64,000 bases of DNA from Dromaius novaehollandiae (Eukaryota; Chordata; Aves; Casuariiformes; Dromaiidae): assembly GCF_036370855.1 (NCBI RefSeq), contig NC_088098.1:135304721-135368720 (forward strand). Reading direction: 5' to 3'. Positions 12,686 through 25,244 of this stretch are shown here, in pieces. The stretch's first letter is position 1; the number at the start of each line of letters is the position of its first letter. A program made the position numbers and the translations under genes. The notes below the pieces were generated by a model. It searched no databases. It saw only the letters and a program-made list of their open reading frames with translations, and was not told the DNA's origin.

Positions 12686-13372
12686 TAAGCAACTTTGTGC
12701 AGAATGTGCAGAAATCGATGGGGCACACACATTTGGTTACTGTGTGCAGTTCTGGTTGGTCCTTTCCAAAAGGGATATAGAGGAAACAGAGAGGATACAG
12801 AGAAGGGTGAAGTGGATGATCAGAAGCATGGGGCTTCTTACGCATGAAGAAGGACTAAAGAAACAAAGACCCTGCTGTTACCCTTCAGTAGTCACAAAGA
12901 CGACAGAGGCAATCTATGCCTGAGGTCTATATATTACCACAGATGGCACATGGGAAGGTGAGCAGGGAGCAATTTTGTTCTCTTACCACAAGAGTTAGGA
13001 GGCACTCCATGAAATCAGCAGGCACCAGGTTTGAAAACCAACATAGAGAGGCTGATTTCACGCTGTGCGTAATTACAGCTCTGCAACTCATTGCCTTAAA
13101 TGGCTCAGAGCAACTGAAAAGGGGATTAGAAAAGTTCATGGGGAAGAGTTCTATTGGTAGTCTATTAAACTGTATTCCAGATACAACCTCTGGCTTGGGA
13201 AATCTTATAATAGCTGGCTTGTGGAGACTGAAAAGATGTACCGAGAGAAGTGTCACATGGCATTAGCCTTTTTTTGCATACTCTTTTCTTACATGTCTGC
13301 TTCCATCCACTGTAGATTAGGTGATTTTGCTCATCTTGAACTAGATGAACCTTTGGTCTGCTACAATATTTT
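12686..13372 (+). mobile_element. Old CR1-type LINE fragment (reverse transcriptase C-terminal end and 3' tail)
   Basis: The plus strand around 12735-12860 reads like the end of a CR1 ORF2 (Gln-Phe-Trp, Lys-Arg-Asp-Ile-Glu, Glu-Arg-Ile-Gln-Arg-Arg positions across frames). Sequence at 13090-13370 matches the 3' tail style (ggattagaaaagttcatggg; aactagatgaacctttggtctg). It is broken by stops and frameshifts, so it is dead. It ends at a run of 15 G (13373-13387). Confidence 0.7.
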
Positions 13373-13387
13373 GGGGGGGGGGGGGGG
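13373..13387 (+). repeat. G homopolymer
   Basis: Fifteen consecutive G directly after the CR1-like 3' tail. Confidence 0.95.
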
Positions 13388-16300
13388 TGTCATGCTCTTA
13401 TGCACCCCTTAAGTGGGAGGGATCCTACTGCCATTTCTGCATCTTGTGACGCAGGGTAAATTGCACCAAGAAATGGTAAGAGGTGGGGTTAATCTCATTA
13501 ACTCCTCTTCTCTAATAAAGCTGCTACTAAATAAAGCTCTGGTTCTTCTGGAAACAATGTCTCCCCACAGGAAGAAAAACACTATGCTCTGTGGCTTCAT
13601 TGTCTTGTCTTAAGACGGAGGAAACAGGCAAGGCATGCCAACTCCTTGCCAGTTTGATGGCAAAAAACTGAGTTTACATGACTAAGAGCTACTAAATTAG
13701 CATGTTGCACTCCCTAACTATGGTGACTTTGAGGAGGAAATTTTTCTGTCACTGACAGAGTGTCAGCCCAAAGGGGACATTATTGGGTCTTATACATGGC
13801 TTTCCACACACAGTTAGGTCTCAGAAGAAAGTTATCATTGTAGATGCTTTCTACTCTCCTCATCTCTCTCAGAAAAGCCACCATCTGACAGTGTTTTTTT
13901 CTGGGCCCGAAACACAGGAGTTCTGTGTGTGTCAAGGAGCATTTCATTAATGATGCAGCAGCAATAGCAACAGCAATATTTGGGTTGGTTCAGTGGAGAA
14001 ACAGAGACTTGAAATAGGAAAACATATTATGAAATCAGGAGCTAAATTCTTGCCCAGGTGATAATGCACTAATTTCAAGTTGAGGGCAGAGAAATGTGGC
14101 TTCAGTTTTATGCCACTGGAGATTAGGGGGAGGGGGGGAGTGACTTAACAAGTGCAGTGGTTTATTTGCAGAGTGCACTACAATCTGATTTGAAGTCTCC
14201 ATTCCAACTTGGTTTCCTGCTCCCGAAACTGCTTCATTAACCCCTTCCCCCACTGTAGAGATGAGTATTTTGTGCTCTGCTGAACTGTTAAAGCACAGGA
14301 CATGAGTCATCACGACTGAGCAGACTTTGCCTGTTCTTCCCATTGCTCAGCCTTGCTCTGAAGGAGTGTTATGCTGAGAGCTGTTGACATTAAATCTGAA
14401 CATATTTCGATGGCTGTTGCTCTGTGGGCAACTGAAGCAGGCTCATAACTGCGGATTTCAAGAACAAGCTTTGGGGAAGCCCTCCTCTGATCACAAACGG
14501 TGACTCACAAACTGCATGCTCTGCATTCAATTCAAGCACATAAAAGGTGGTTTACTCAGGTAGTGATGAGGGGTCACATTCTCAAGTGCATGGCACCTAC
14601 AGTCAGAATGAGACTTTTCTCAAAGAGATCAGTTCCCATGGATGCACCTAAGGAAATAACAGCCATGCTTTCAGCAGTGCAAGCTTTCACAAGAACTGAG
14701 CAGGAAATGAGCCAGGCCTGGCCTCTTTTGGCCCCTGAAAGCTCAAACTAGGCTCAGAAGAAACTCTCCTGTTTATTTCAAATGCCTGGGATCAGGTCTG
14801 AGGAGATGCCTAAAAGGGACCAGATGTCTTGAATCTCTGGCCATGTCCATGCATGCTGTGCCAGCTAGGACGTTCTGGCCTTATCTACAAGGCAGCACAA
14901 TGCAAGAAGTGTCTCCAAAGCATCAATTAATGGTCCTATTAACGTAATGCTTCCCACCCCCACCACTGGTGTCACTATCTTTTCCCCAAGAGCAGTGCAT
15001 GTATAGCACTCCCTGTGCTGACATGAGAAAAAGCCATTTAAATCCCCTGAAGACTGAATGATTAGCACAGGAGCTCACTAAAATGCTGGCAGTTGTTCTT
15101 TGGCAATTACATTAACAGGACTCTGTAACAGAGAAAAATAATGAAATATATTCTCATTAATTGTTCTGTCCCTATCTGAGAGGAACAACAAACCTTTCCA
15201 TGCTGTGGGGTTTATGTTCCTCATGCTGCGACACTCCCAGATGATACGACTTGCAATAGGGAAGAAGCAGCTTAAGCTTGCTGGTTGGCCTGGAGGGAAA
15301 GCCGTATTTCAGGAAGTATTACTGCAGGCATTCCAGCTCGAGGAAAGTGTGGTAAGGCTCTCAAACTCGCGACACTGTATTTAACAGCCTGCATTCTTTC
15401 CCAGTTTCACCTTTCATTTTAATAGGCAATATTTTCTGTCCAAATAGCATTGCTGAAGAGAGAGGCATAACAGATGACAGAATGCTTTAGTGGACTTAGT
15501 CCTCCTGGGTTAAAACAAAGCACAAAAGGCTTAGAAACAAAACACACACATGGAGAAGGAGGAATCTCCCTCCTCTGTTTCAATGAAACAAACACTGGCA
15601 ACCAGTGTCATGAAAAAGCAGCAATATGAGGGTCAGTAGGGGAAAATAAGGAAGTCCTTTCTACCCATAGAGCTGAGGGTAATATGGAAAGAGGTCAGAG
15701 CTTGCAGGTATCCATGCATGGACACATGGTGTGTGTACATTACCAAGTAGGAAGGTGTTGTGGGCCAGGGGGGAGTTAATCACCCGGCTCTGGAGTGGGG
15801 CAGAGTTTGCCATGAGCTAGCAATGGGCTAGCAAGTGGGAGTAGAGAGGGAGCATATGGCAGCTCCTGGCTCTAGATCTGTTTTGGGGGACTGGAGGAGA
15901 AGAGAATCTGTCTTCCTGAGTCAGGCATGGGCAGTGTGGCTCCCAGCAGGAGAAAGCAGAGAGCAAAACTTGCTGGAGGCAGCCAGGCTGTGATTTTAAC
16001 AGTCCCTTTCTGCTGCTACTCTGTCACAGCCCTGGATGGCAACACTAATAAACGTGTGGAAAGAAGAAGGTCACTGGAAGGGCTGCTGTGCTGCCTCAGG
16101 GTGTCAGTACTGCAGCATCAGGACTGGAGCAGGACCTCGTCTCCCCATGTGGCTGCAGCCACATTCCCCCACTGGTGACTTGTCCCACGACCAGTAGATG
16201 TTGTGACTTAGTGGGCTATCATGATAAAGGCCTTCAGACAGAAAGCCTTATCTGCTGCCATTGGGCTTCGGGTCCCAAAGGCAAGGGATTTAAATCCCAG

Positions 16301-19300
16301 AAGAAAAGGTAGCAGCCTTTTGTGTGACTGCTTTTATGGCAGGATGGTGCAGCTCTGTGTATGCCTTGCAGAAATTGCTAGCAATCACAGATCTGTAAGG
16401 CCTTGGCATAGCATGGCGTGCAGAGGCCTACTCCAACCCAAGACAGGCATGTGTAGTTGCAGCATTTCTCACCACAGATGGTCAAGGGGGCTTTGAAATT
16501 AGCATTTATTTTTTCTCTCCAAAATACACATTCACTAAACAACTGCTACCCAGAGAATGCTTTAAAAGAAATACATACCTTTCTATTGTTTATTCTGCCT
16601 ATAAACCCCACTCTTTCACATGAGCTTTTGTCTGTCTCAACTAGTTAGACTGTCAATGCTTTCAGACAGGACCAATGTACACCCTACAATTAGTTTGTAG
16701 TAAATTTGCTCCCTCTCTGTTTAAGTATGTGACTAACACCATGGCATTCCAGTCTTACTTTGAGCTCTTTATACTACTGTAGAGCTACAAGTGATAACAA
16801 AATTCACAACGCTACGTAGAGATACAGGGGGGACGCTTGGCAGGTGACCACATCAAGCATGAGGAGCTTTTACTTGCATGGGTTTCAAAAGATCCAAGAA
16901 AAGCATAAAAAGCAGAGCTGCTTGTAAATTTGCCCAGACATGACCATTTTATTCCTGCCTTTTTTGCCCCCAGTGGTTTTGAAGCTGGCAGGCAGGCAGG
17001 CAGTTGTTCCTCCAAATTTCTTTCCTCCCACATTTATGAATACCTTGATGCTAAGAGCTCTTCAGTGGCTGATGCAACATCTGATCTGACTCCATACAGT
17101 TGCTCTTTACCATCCGTATTATTCCCTCTCACATCATGGCCAAAGGGACTGAACTTTTCTTTGCCAGGGAATGGGCTCCCAGGCAAAGCAGACTCTCAGC
17201 TGGAAGGATCTTTTTAATCAGCTGCTCCTCTGCCCTACAGACAGAGCACAGCAGCATCCCCTTCAGCCCCTTACCAGTGCATCCTCCCCCTGCTCTGCTG
17301 CCCTGCTGGGGCACGGTGGTTTGCTGCAGGCCAGGATCCTTTGTAGTAGCTGCTTTGGAGGCAAGAACTGGCGGAAAAAGCAGGCAGAGAGCAGTTACTT
17401 CATAACACGTACCCAAGTTCTTGTTCTTAAGCTGCTTCAAACCCACTTCCCTTCAGGATGGCTAATGCTACTGTTGTGACAATGACAAAAGTGGGCACTC
17501 CACATCCAAGGTGTCATTTTAGGACTGCCAGATGGCCTGAGGAAATCAGAACAGTCCTGCTCGCTGGTGTTTTATCCTGATAACATCAAAAGATTTAATT
17601 TTGGCGTGTGTTATCTGGCAGCCATGGCCCCATCATTTGTTCTAGCACCTGCCTCTGCCACTTGGTAGTGACTGGGGTGGTTGCTCTAGCACCTTCAGAG
17701 GGTGCTCCTCAGGCTCTGAAGAGGTAATTCTCTGTTTGGGGTGATTTCAACCATCCCACTTTTCTCCATCCACCAAAATCATTAGCTGGGTTTTGTAAAG
17801 AGCAGGTGCCTCATGCTTTTTGCACATCACCCAACAGCACTGCTCAGTCAAAGGCGCTGGGGCCGTGTAATGCGGACAGTAACAGGCATGTCTCTGCACA
17901 TGTAGGAGAATGCCTGAGCACAGGAGTAATACCCCAGGGAGCCTCAGCTCCCAGCTCTCCTGCAGGGCCTGGGCTGCAACAACACAGGTGGTTTGCAGAA
18001 CAGGCTGGGGATGTCCTGGCAGAGCCATATGCAGAGCAGTGCCAAGAGCCTGCTCTGCTTGCATTGTGCTCCATGGATGCTTCAGGCCTCTTATTTTTAT
18101 GAGCTCCACATTCCAGCACTGCTGGGTTTTTGTTAAATGCACACTTTGCTTTGTTTTATTTTTTTCCCTTGCTGGCACACGCAGCTTAGGCAAAACACTT
18201 GAATATTTTGTCTTAAGTATTTACTTCCTCACAAGCAGCCAGCCTGGCACCCAGTCAGATTCCCAAAATAATCCAGTAATGACTTAAGTAAACCGCCTGC
18301 AGGTGTTGCTCAGCTGTTTCATTGTGAAGAGGCCTTGAACTTTGCAGTGGCCCTTTAAAGCCAGGAATGGATGGTGCAATACTTGCCTTTTCCCCTGCTG
18401 CTGTGGCTTGATACTCTGCTTCTACTTTGGGGTGGGGATGTGGCCACCTGGCCCTCCTCCTCTGACTACCTGCTGCTGTGGCCTTTTTTCCACTCTCAGC
18501 TGACACTCTGAGATCATCTCTAGCACTGCTGTTCCTAAAATATTTTGCCATCTCTCCCCCACTGCAGACAATGGAAGAGGAAAATGAAGCAATTCAGAAG
18601 GGCTGCTCTGATGATTCCCTCCAGAAGCCACCCTAAATGGAGAACTACGTCGTGCTCTGCTAGAAGGAGGATTTTGTTCCCTGATTCAGTAAAAGCCAGG
18701 TGACCAGACTTGACATACCTTCTAAGGGAGAGAGTTTAGTGCCAGGTTTATGCTGTGCCTGTAATGTACTCAGGGATGCACTTGTATGGTGATGCGAACG
18801 CAACACTCCGTTTAACCTAACTAGCCTTAGGCACGATGGGATGACTTAAGGTGCTGACTTAGGCCTTCTGCAACTGTACAAGCCTGACCCCTTCCTGGGC
18901 TTTGGCTTGTGCAAGCCTGAACAATCCTGTACCACCACAACTACACTGCTATTAGTAGTGCAAATAAAGCAAGAGCTCGAAGTTGCTGCACACCTACTTC
19001 CCCATACAGTTCAGTTGTAAACCTGCTCCCACTGACTTTTTTTTTTAAGACAGGGAGTTAGGCTAGGGGAACACTTCTGAGAGGTCAACCTCTAAAGGCA
19101 GTTTTAAAAAAACTTCTTCACATGACATTTCACACATACCTGTTCGTGTGTGCCTGCATGCTATTGAAGTAAGTGCTAACCCAGTTGTGTTTCCACATGC
19201 AAGTGACTTAAGTACACATGCACAGAAAATGTATGTAGATATGTATATATACCTGCACACACACACACAGACTGGGGTAGAAGGAGGAGTACTGTATAAA

Positions 19301-20916
19301 TCTGGCTGCATAAGCATTAGAAGCAGATTCAATAATCACCCAAATATGGACCCAAATGTTCCTTCTTTTGCTACTAATTGATCTAATGGATTTCATATTT
19401 GTAACCAGGCAGTGGTTTGTATTGTTTCTTTTTGTTTACTGCTTTTGAAAAAAAGAAAATACTAGAACATAACACATACCATATTTGCACATGTAATAGC
19501 CATGTACCCCCAAGCAACTGCCAATAGGGATTACTAACAGCTTTCAATGGCTGCACTTTGATTTAGGATAGCAAACTCTGAGGCAGAAATCCTCAGTCGC
19601 TATGCGCACAAATCCAGTGAGCTATGTATATTTATCCATTTTAACAGCAACACAATATTCTAGGTACTTAATTGAAAACATAGTGTTGTTAGGATAGGAA
19701 AACATGATTTGCTTTTATTCAGGCTGGAAAATAAAAGACTTGGGGCAGGGGAGGGGGGGGCTGAGACAACAGATTAGTGTCTGAAGTGGGAATAGATCCT
19801 CCATCTCAACATACCTATCTAATTGCTGTGTGGTCCTCTCCCTCTTTGAAAAGACATCCTTTTCTTACTCATTAATGCTTTGCTTTACCTCTATTTGTCC
19901 ATCCACACTCTTCCCCCCTGACTTTGTCTCTTTTATTCTCATTTCCTTTTCCCTCTGATCTCACACAAGTTTCAGTCACTCTACCAAGCCTCCCCCTTTA
20001 GCGAGGAAACCTGAGCGAATCCTTCTACTCTTTTCTGAGATTGTCAGGCCCGGTGGGGAAGCCAATACCACAGCTGCCTATGCCATGCTTGTTCTGTCCA
20101 CTAAAAAGAATTGCATGGTCTACAGCTCTCAAACTGGCACCTTTCAGGAGTGCTAAATGCTCTTAATAAGTAAACAAAATGTAGGCTATTTATCAGAGAA
20201 ATCAGAATGGCACCTTTGCAGCTGTTCCTGTCTCATGAGGAAATGCATATAATTAGGTAGGTTTTTTTTTAATTTAAAAAACCACTTAATTTGGTACCAC
20301 CCTGGTCTGTTGAATAGATAAGTATGTATCTAGGCAAACTTTAAAATACATTCTCTGTAAGAGTTAGCAGCAAATCTCAGAAGGAGCCTGTTATAATTGG
20401 ATGGGTGTGTATTGGGACAGGTTTAAAAACATTTTAGTATAGCCAATGGACCAGCTATGCTATCAGATCACTTAAATCCAGATTTATTTTTTAAGAGGTA
20501 GACTATTGAAAGCCACTGTGAGCCAAGTTAGAGGAGTCTGCCATAGCACTTTCAGGATCAATCCAAGCTATTCTCTAGCTAATGCCAATCAATAAAACAT
20601 GTCTTTGTCTGTGCATTTCTGGATACAGCTACGCTCTCATATTAGGCAAATTATCTCCAAAGGGTACCATTTCATAGAGCCAATTATATATATAACAAGG
20701 AAATTTCTGCTTTTCCTTGTTGAGATACTGAAACAAAAGCAAGGCTGATTTACATGTGTTGTACATATAAAATGAGGGAACAGGCGTGTATCAAATATTG
20801 TTTTAATTATTTTTCACTTGTAGTTCTCCATATGTTTGCACTGCAGTCAGTGAACAATGGGAGAGCTCTCCTGTGGTTAATTTTACACCTGTAAAGTCCC
20901 CTGGATTCAAACCAAG
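13388..20916. other. Intergenic, no gene recognised
   Basis: No recognisable coding exon. Contains a (GCAG/GGCA)n patch at about 16987-17003, a short CA tract at about 19255-19269 and a candidate noncoding element near 17.53-17.64 kb. ORFs up to about 148 codons (minus strand, 17747-18193) show no domain or codon pattern that suggests a protein. Confidence 0.5.
17525..17645. promoter_or_regulatory. Candidate conserved noncoding element
   Basis: Dense known-factor words: CTGATAA and TTATCT (GATA cores on opposite strands, about 40 bp apart) with ATCAAAAG (TCF/LEF type) between them. There is no ORF or repeat. Judged by motif texture only. Confidence 0.22.
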
Positions 20917-20919
20917 ATT

Positions 20920-20990
20920 ATGTGGCCAAGCGGATAAAGTATCTGGCTTATTGGGCCAATGAATTCATATGCTCCAGGGGGTTAGAGAAA
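20920..20990 (+). other. tRNA-like fragment (degenerate)
   Basis: TGGCCAAGCGG (20923-20933) fits an RNA polymerase III A box, and GGATAAAGTATCTGGCTT that follows resembles the D-arm to anticodon-stem part of an arginine-type tRNA. There is no proper B box and the 3' half does not pair, so this is at best a tRNA pseudogene or SINE head. Confidence 0.3.
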
Positions 20991-21394
20991 ATGGGGAGAA
21001 TATGAGGAATTCTGTTATTTTCAGTCTTCAGCAGATTTTCATGACTTTTACCCTCTCAAACACCTGAGAAAAAAAACAGCTTCAGTTCTTCAAGGCAAAC
21101 AGTTAAGAGCACTCAGTGTGCCCTGTGCGATGTGCAGGCAGTGATGAGGGAAGCCAGGCTTCCCTGCAGGGCCTGCTGCCCACATCCCTGCGGGTGCTGG
21201 AGCCAGGGGTGTGTGCAGAACAGCGGGGACACCCAGAAGGGGCACTTCAGATTTCAGCACTGCAAGGCCTTGTCCTTTCATAGGACTTGTAAAGACACGT
21301 CAGTTGTTGTCAGGACAAAAGCAATCAAGAGACTGTATGACTTTTTGCTGTTAGGACCCTGGCTCAAGCCACTAGGGTTTCAACATGGAGCCTT

Positions 21395-21545
21395 GCAACA
21401 GGCTTCCCGTGTGACCTTGGGCAAGTCACAGCCTCTGGGCTTCAGCTCCTCCGTCTGTAAACAGGAAAACAATGTTTCCTGTCACCCCCTTCTTACCCAT
21501 TCAGATTGTGAATGTTGTCTGGCAAGGACTGTCTCTTACATGCGT
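21395..21545 (+). mobile_element. MIR-like SINE remnant
   Basis: GTGTGACCTTGGGCAAGTCA, then a ...GGGCTTCAGCTCCTCCGTCTGTAA-type stretch, then AGATTGTGAATG...GGCAAGGACTGTCTCTTA. This is the order and wording of the MIR core followed by an L2-like 3' end (known family features). Diverged, without target site duplications that I can see. Confidence 0.7.
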
Positions 21546-21599
21546 CTCTCACCTTCTACAGCAAACTCAGACCTCTGCCATAGCCACTACATGTTACCA

Positions 21600-21850
21600 T
21601 AATAGAAATTAATAGAAATAATTAGTACTTCACAATCAAGCAGATTTAGTATGCCTGGGAATCTGACATTAATGTATTAATAGCATAATTTACAGTGCAT
21701 CATTGGTATTCTTTGTGAGCCATGACCTATATTCTGATATAAAGGATCTTCAAGGTTCCTTTGCAAATAAAAGTAAATGTTAATTAAAGCACTTTCTTTG
21801 AAAGGCTTTCTTTAAAATGACCTACAATTCCAATATTTATTTTATGGTGC
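21600..21850. promoter_or_regulatory. Candidate conserved noncoding element
   Basis: AT-rich block with repeated ATTA/TTAAT cores, a TGACCT nuclear-receptor half-site and CCTTTG/CTTTGAA words, and no ORF. Could be an enhancer; untested. Confidence 0.22.
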
Positions 21851-24800
21851 GTATAGACAGGAGGATTCACAGTCTTACAGGAAATGTCACATGAATGGAG
21901 AAAGGAAAGAGAAAAAAACCCTGTAAGGAAATTAATTCCCTTCTACAGCGCATAAGAAGATAGACTTAGGGCTTCAAGTAGCCTGATGTGAGGAGGGTAC
22001 CCATTACAAATGGTTGAAACGTGCAGAAAAGGTTTGGATCAATTTTTCTTTTTAATGTAAGGGACGGACAGGATATACAGAAATGAAACGTAGTCTAACA
22101 TTAGTGTTGCTCTCAAGATAGAGGTTTGGAAGTATTTTATTCTCCCTTTCATAAAATTTTATCTCTTAAAGGAAATTCTCCTACATAGCTTATTTTAGCT
22201 TTGAGGTGTTATCTTTCTACCAAGTCCTTTGCAGTATATTTTTGGTTATGTTCACAATGCACTTCAGAACATAAGATCATGTATAAAATCCAGTGCCTTT
22301 TACAGACAGAAAAATGTTCCTCTCCTTTTGTGCAGGACAATTCTTTTTGTGCATTTCTTCCAGTTAAAGGCCTACTAACTCATCTAAAATATATAGTCTT
22401 AGTGTAATATGCTAAAACATTCAGACCTCCAAAAAATATTCTTGTTTTTATTCAAAATGAAACAAAAAATCAAACCCACAAAGTCTCTAGGGAATCAAAG
22501 ACTCTGCTATTGTTCTTTCATTTCTGATGCAAGTCAGGAGATACCAGACAATACAAATTACTAAGCCACTACTCACTTAGTTGTAATTCCTGAAACAACA
22601 GCTCTCCCAGCTGACCTTTCCAAGTTAGGATAATGCACATAAAGACAAAATAGTTCTCAGTGCTCAAAAACTGAAAGCTTTTATGTAGCCAGGTATGCAG
22701 CAAAGCTCAGAAAGAGGTAAATCAGACTGATGTCGCAATAGGGGAAGGTTTCAGCTGGAGCTGATGTAAATGGGTTTGTTCTGCAAGAAAGTGGGGGTGT
22801 GGAAAAGCGGTTCATACATACGGGGGTATAGATAGATGGGGGGGGAGGCAGACAGAGGAAAAGGCAAAGAGGCACTAGGAAGAGAAAGGATATGTCTATA
22901 CTCTGGCAGAAGGGGTACTTGACTCAATCCTAAAATAAGGATAGGCAGGGCTTCACTAGTAAAAAGGCACATAGGTCTCAGGAATTGATCCAGGACAAGG
23001 TGTACAGCAGCAATATGCTTCTTTCAGCACTTTTTCTTTGAATACCCTAGAATTCACCAAAGAAGATAAATTACGCTTTATAATATAAGCCTCCTGAGGG
23101 GATGTTGCTAAAAGGCTGTCAGCAGAAGAAGAAAAAGAAGAAAAAAAGTGTTCAAAGTGTGCATCTAGGGTTAGAAATGCCACATTTCAACTCATCTGCA
23201 GCTAGAGAGATAAGATACATTTACAGTTGTTCACTTGGCTGAAGACTAAATGCTCATTACAAAAGCTATTTCAAAATAGTTTAATATTAAATTTTTTATT
23301 CACACATAACCCATATAAAACTAAAAGTTTAGCTACACTAACAGTCTTACCTATGTCCATCAAGATCTTCAGAAAGCTTCCCTTTGGCTTCAATTTGGTT
23401 TTGAGTCAGGCCTTCAAATAAAAGCCAGACTCTACTTATTACAATAGTACTCAGACTCTGTGCTCAGGAACCCTTTTGCACAGTGCTGTATATAGAAACA
23501 AAAATAAGGCATCCCTCAGCCCAAAAAAACTTACTGTCATGGTTTCAGCATCCCTTCACTCTGTGAATGACAGTGTGCTTTTAGTTCACGATCACTGTCA
23601 TTTTCCTGACACTTAATTGAATGGACTTTCCTTGGAGAAATTAAGTCAGGGAAACATCTTCATAGTCCAAAGTACTGAAGATGAGATTTCAACATTTTTA
23701 CAAAGCAGTTAAAATTCACTGATTATTATTGTGGCAATATTCCTAGATCTGTGTGACACAGAGGAAACCTGGGCTTTAACTCACATTCCCTAAGCAAACA
23801 TTTGCGGTAGCTTAAGGCATTACCACCCCTCACAGTCTTGCTTTCTGCTTTCATAGGAGTTGGCAGAAGAGCCTGTGGGCTCACACCTCAGCAGGTCCTG
23901 TTCAGAGCGCAGGGTATGAGTGCAGACTGGCCTTCCTGAGCAGAGCACGCTCCGGTACCAGACTACGAACTGGAGTGGGGAACTTGCACACCCAAGTTGC
24001 CGTCTGCGAGTCTGCCTTGAGGGTGGTAACTCCCAGGAAGGGAGTGGGAGAGCTAAATTTGCCAAAACTTGCCTGAGTGCACTCCCCCCCCCCCCAATTT
24101 TCTGCATTTGTTCCCCATGATCATTTGATGAGGTATTATACTTTTCTTCCCCATTATTTATTTCACTGACACTCTTACTTGCTAACTTAGACTCCGATTC
24201 TTCAACTGTGTTTGCATATGTTAATTTTTACTACCTTCAGTAGTCCTAAATAGGACAGAGTTAAGCACTTAGATGCTGTTTGTAAAATTGGGCCATAGGC
24301 ACCATTATCAGTTTAATAAATTCAAAGCCATAAAAAAAAGCTTAAATAAATTTGCTTTCAGACTAAGCAAGACTAGTTTTTGCCCACTGTTTCTGAGAAA
24401 AGGCTTTAAATATGCAATTGTCTTACAAAAATGGAATTGAGAAAAGCCACAAAAAACACAAAAAAGGTTTTAATATTTGGGTGTTTTTTTCAAATACAGG
24501 ATGTGTGTAGCCTTTGTCTGTTGGCTTGCTATAGGAAAAGTACCTATTACTGTTACTACAGTTAAAGGGAGAAAGGAATTGCATCCAAAAGCAAGATCAC
24601 TGTGTAAAAAGTCTCACTTGCCAAACAGAGAGAAGTAAAGAATTCTACAGATATTTGCATTTGTTTCTCTCTGCTTCCAGTGAACACCGGAAGTGTCTGT
24701 AGAACTACATCCTCAAAAAAAGACAAATTGTGCTCTACTAGCACCTCCATGAGATCAAACAGTAGAAAAATAATCTTTACATATAATCCAAATACATGGG

Positions 24801-25085
24801 AAAAATTATGAAAACAATGTTTAAGAAGAGAAGTTCAGCGATGTGTAGAAGACAAAGATTTTAATAGATTGCTGCTTTAAATGACTGAATTTGTTTTCAA
24901 GAAGGTCATGGGCATAAAGTTGAAAAATAACTCTTCCTCCAGAGCAGTGGCAAAAGGAGAATGGAAAATAGCTACACTAAAAAGTTATCTTTGATCTCTT
25001 GTAGAGAAAGTGGTAGTTTCTTTACTTCTTTGTATTTTTCCCCTCAGTTCAGACTCAATAAAGTATCTGCAAAAAACATTTAAAC
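21851..25085. other. Intergenic, no gene recognised
   Basis: AT-rich, with only short ORFs. A run of C at about 24086-24096 interrupts a slightly GC-richer patch (23.87-24.1 kb). No repeat family identified. Confidence 0.5.
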
Positions 25086-25185
25086 GGGGGGGGGGGGGGG
25101 GGGGGGGGCGGGGACAATCATGACAGTAATGCTTTATTATTAATTTCTCAGTATTTTCACCTTCCTGTGGCAAAAAAAAAAAAAA

Positions 25186-25241
<56 letters not shown>
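25086..25241 (+). repeat. Compound homopurine cluster: poly-G, poly-A, (GA)n
   Basis: About 23 G (25086-25108) followed by CGGGG, then after about 60 bp a run of 23 A (25172-25194) running straight into about 23 units of GA (25195-25241). Three simple homopurine tracts within 160 bp on one strand. Confidence 0.95.

Positions 25242-25244
<3 letters not shown>

Noticed and set aside
21132..21602. Plus-strand ORF of 156 codons
   Set aside because: Its second half is the MIR-like SINE remnant; no protein family recognised.
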